Positions 7,109-8,672 of a stretch of 8,672 nt of DNA are shown here, piece by piece. Under the pieces are notes generated by a model. It was not told where the DNA came from. It saw only the letters and a list, made by a program, of their open reading frames with translations, and searched no databases. Made by a program: the position numbers and the translations under genes. Numbering within the stretch: the first letter of the stretch is position 1; every line of letters starts with the position of its first letter. This stretch comes from an uncultured Anaerolineaceae bacterium (GTDB taxonomy: Bacteria; Chloroflexota; Anaerolineae; Anaerolineales; Anaerolineaceae), in NCBI GenBank assembly GCA_937907495.1, contig CALESS010000510.1, forward strand, positions 1 through 8,672, in the 5' to 3' direction.

Positions 7109-7147
7109 GGGGCATGGAGAGTGCTTCTCTATGCCCCCTTATTTAAT
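7109..7147 (+). terminator. Terminator of the rpsF-ssb-rpsR operon
   Basis: Arms 7109-7120 and 7126-7137 form a 12-bp stem with one G-U pair and a 5-nt loop (GTGCT). It is followed by CTTATTTAATT, a T-rich but interrupted tail. Its place 18 bases after the rpsR stop fits intrinsic termination. Some readthrough into the downstream foldase gene is possible because the T run is broken. Confidence 0.75.
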
Positions 7148-7181
7148 TCATCCCACAAGGAAGAGATGAGGTCAGCCCAAA

Positions 7182-8519
7182 ATGACGAAATCTCCTGGTA
7201 TTCCCCCCCGCCCCTCCACCCGCAAGCACCTTGCACGGCAGGAGCGGGAACGCAACCAAATGCGCATCATGTTAATTGCCATCATCGCCGTGGCAGTCGT
7301 TATCTTCGGAATCATTGGCTTTGGCATCCTGGATCAAACCGTATTGAAGAACAATCGGGCCGTTGCCACAGTCAATGGCGATTCCATCTCTGTCAAACAA
7401 TTGCAAACCCGGATTCGCTACGAGCGATGGCGCCTCGTCAATCAGTATGTCAACCTTTACAACACCATGCAAGCCTTTGGCGCCGATTCGCAGTTCGCCC
7501 AATACTTCACCGGCCAGATGACCTCCATCTCCGACCAACTGAATGACACCACCGGCCTGGCAGAACAAGTCCGCGAATCAATGATGGAAGACAAGATCAT
7601 CGCCCAAAAAGCCAAAGAATTGGGCATCACCATCAGCAACGAAGAGCTGGAAAAGGAAATCCAGGGTGCTTTTGATTACTACCCACAGGGCACCCCCACT
7701 CCCACGCTTACCCCGACCACCTTTTCCACCCCCACTTTCTCCTCCACGCTGCTGGCGTATGTGACTCTGACGCCTATTCCCACCGAGACTGAGGTTCCCA
7801 CCCAGGCGGTGGAAGCCACCGCCACCCCAGCTGATTTCTCTCCCACTCCGGAACCACCTACCCCCACCGTTGGCCCCACCAACACCCCTGCGCCCACAGC
7901 CACCATCACCCCCACCCCTACAGAATACACGCTGGAGGGCTACCAGGAACAGTACAAGACCGCCATCGCCAACCTGAATGAGGTTCAGTTCAGTGAGAAG
8001 GACATCCGCGACCTCTTCCGCGCCCAACTGCTGCGTCAGAAAGTGCTGCAAGCCCTGACCGCAGACATGAAGCCCGAAGAAGAGCAGGTCTACGCCCGCC
8101 ACATCCTGGTGGCCGATGAAGCCACCGCCCAAACCGTGCGCGAACGCCTGCTGGCGGGTGAATCCTTTGATGCCCTGGCTGCCGAACTCTCCATTGATAC
8201 CTCCAATGCCAATGCCGGTGGCATTCTCGGCTGGTTCGGCAAAGGAGTGATGGTCAAGGAATTTGAAGATGGCGTTTTCAGCCTGGCCGTTGGCGAGATC
8301 AGCCAACCCGTGCAAACCAGCTTTGGCTTCCATATCATCCAGGTATTGGACAAACAACCCAAGCTTCTGACTGCGACTGAATTTGAACAGGCGAAGGCTG
8401 CCTTCTTCACCGAGTGGTTGACCGAACAAAAAGCCCTCGAGACAGTCAAGAAAATGGATCTCCCGGCGGATATCATCCCCGTCGAACCGGCCATCCCAGC
8501 CGATATTCGTATTCAGTAA
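7182..8519 (+). CDS. Membrane-anchored SurA/PrsA-like parvulin peptidyl-prolyl isomerase
   Basis: A 445-residue foldase. A basic cytoplasmic head (1-27, rich in Arg and Lys) precedes one hydrophobic helix (about 28-50), giving an uncleaved signal anchor with the rest outside. A SurA_N-like chaperone segment starts near residue 54 with VATVNGDSISVKQLQ (61-75) and runs to about 166. Residues 168-248 are a low-complexity Thr/Pro spacer (TPTPT repeats). Helical sequence resembling the remainder of the chaperone domain follows (249-297). The PpiC rotamase domain spans about 302-390 and has ARHILV with H307, GGILGWFGKG (346-355), and FGFHIIQV with H384. It should help exported proteins fold by cis-trans isomerisation of proline bonds. 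Its Shine-Dalgarno site (GAGG, 7168-7171) is modest. The preceding terminator suggests it is its own transcript, but no clear promoter is visible in the 91-bp gap. Confidence 0.9.
   Translation: MTKSPGIPPRPSTRKHLARQERERNQMRIMLIAIIAVAVVIFGIIGFGILDQTVLKNNRAVATVNGDSISVKQLQTRIRYERWRLVNQYVNLYNTMQAFGADSQFAQYFTGQMTSISDQLNDTTGLAEQVRESMMEDKIIAQKAKELGITISNEELEKEIQGAFDYYPQGTPTPTLTPTTFSTPTFSSTLLAYVTLTPIPTETEVPTQAVEATATPADFSPTPEPPTPTVGPTNTPAPTATITPTPTEYTLEGYQEQYKTAIANLNEVQFSEKDIRDLFRAQLLRQKVLQALTADMKPEEEQVYARHILVADEATAQTVRERLLAGESFDALAAELSIDTSNANAGGILGWFGKGVMVKEFEDGVFSLAVGEISQPVQTSFGFHIIQVLDKQPKLLTATEFEQAKAAFFTEWLTEQKALETVKKMDLPADIIPVEPAIPADIRIQ
7683..7925 (+). repeat. Thr/Pro low-complexity coding segment, C-rich on the plus strand
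   Basis: About 81 codons of the foldase gene are dominated by Thr (ACC, ACG, ACT) and Pro (CCC, CCT, CCG), with scattered Ser, Ala, Val and Glu. The peptide periodicity is irregular (TP, TPT, PTPT). The DNA is not an exact tandem repeat, so it is a compositional spacer rather than a recent expansion. Between 7861 and 7918 the plus strand has six runs of three to five C, giving matching G runs on the minus strand. Confidence 0.85.
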
Positions 8520-8545
8520 CCGCTTTTCACTTTCTGGCAACAAAA

Positions 8546-8584
8546 AACTGCTCCGGATCAAATAGATCTGGAGCAGTTCTTTTT
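8546..8584. terminator. Strong, probably bidirectional intrinsic terminator
   Basis: Arms 8546-8559 and 8565-8578 form a 14-bp stem with one G-T wobble and a 5-nt AAATA loop. On the plus strand it is followed by CTTTTT. The left side carries a run of A (8542-8547), which becomes a T run when read on the minus strand. It lies 27 bases after the foldase stop. The two-way design suits convergent genes and agrees with the possible minus-strand gene entering at the right edge. Confidence 0.88.
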
Positions 8585-8612
8585 GTAATGAAAAGATTCT
8601 GTCCTCTCAGGA

Positions 8613-8672
8613 CTATCGAACCATCTCCTCCCCAATTTCATCCAGTTTCAGACTAATCACCTGGCTGGAGGA
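8613..8672 (-). CDS. Possible C-terminal 19 residues of a convergent gene (cut by window edge)
   Basis: Read from the right edge on the minus strand, one frame is open for 19 codons and ends in TAG (plus positions 8613-8615). The peptide SSSQVISLKLDEIGEEMVR has an ordinary protein-like composition. The other two minus frames hit stops within six codons. The bidirectional terminator just downstream is what a convergent gene would need. The stretch is too short to name a family, and an open run of this length can occur by chance. Alternatively the region is non-coding, and the GGAGGA at the very end (8667-8672) could be the ribosome site of a plus-strand gene beyond the edge. Confidence 0.35.
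   Translation of the reverse strand, partial: SSSQVISLKLDEIGEEMVR

Noticed and set aside
7683..7925. Tandem DNA repeat or CRISPR-like array
   Set aside because: There is no repeated unit of constant length or sequence. The pattern is amino acid bias (Thr, Pro) within an intact reading frame.
7578..8561. 327-residue open frame on the minus strand
   Set aside because: It is antisense to the parvulin gene. Its Gly-rich central part is only the complement of the Thr/Pro spacer, and its start lies inside the terminator hairpin.

Overview
The window most resembles a chromosome segment from a Chloroflexota (Anaerolineae-like) bacterium. This is inferred from the moderately high GC content, the rpsF-ssb-rpsR operon, and an extracytoplasmic parvulin with a long Thr/Pro-rich 'TPTPT' spacer of the kind common in that group. 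No phylogeny could be run. I see no mobile element, CRISPR array, tRNA or rRNA, and every gene looks intact except the two cut by the window ends.

Layout. Positions 1-556 (minus strand) hold the N-terminal 185 codons of 6-phosphofructokinase. It diverges from a four-gene plus-strand block across a 175-bp intergenic region that carries candidate promoters on both strands and a perfect 13-bp palindrome. The block (732-5865) holds four genes. First comes a 697-residue flavoprotein with four apparent Fe-S cluster sites. It overlaps by ATGA a DAO-family FAD-dependent amino/imino acid dehydrogenase. After a 93-bp gap with a hairpin comes an Ldh2/malate-lactate family NAD(P)-dependent oxidoreductase. 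Two bases after its stop codon comes a HAD-IA phosphatase. The first two genes look like a membrane-independent dye-linked dehydrogenase complex of the HcnABC / opine oxidase / archaeal proline dehydrogenase / sarcosine oxidase superfamily, with the electron-transfer subunits fused into one chain. The Ldh2 enzyme could reduce the resulting imino acid or keto acid. The true substrate cannot be read from the sequence.

Positions 5866-6065 are a regulatory spacer: a GC-rich hairpin, an extended -10 promoter, and a structured 5' leader before rpsF. Then come rpsF (S6), ssb and rpsR (S18, with a CxxC...CxxH zinc motif), closed by a stem-loop terminator at 7109-7147. The leader is a good candidate for S6:S18 autoregulation.

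Positions 7182-8519 encode a membrane-anchored SurA/PrsA-like peptidyl-prolyl isomerase, in which the Thr/Pro spacer interrupts the chaperone domain. A strong hairpin with T runs on both sides (8546-8584) follows. It probably serves convergent genes, because a short open minus-strand frame that could be the C-terminus of a neighbour enters from the right edge.

The part most worth a closer look is the fused multi-cluster oxidoreductase operon. The rpsF leader RNA and the interrupted parvulin come next.
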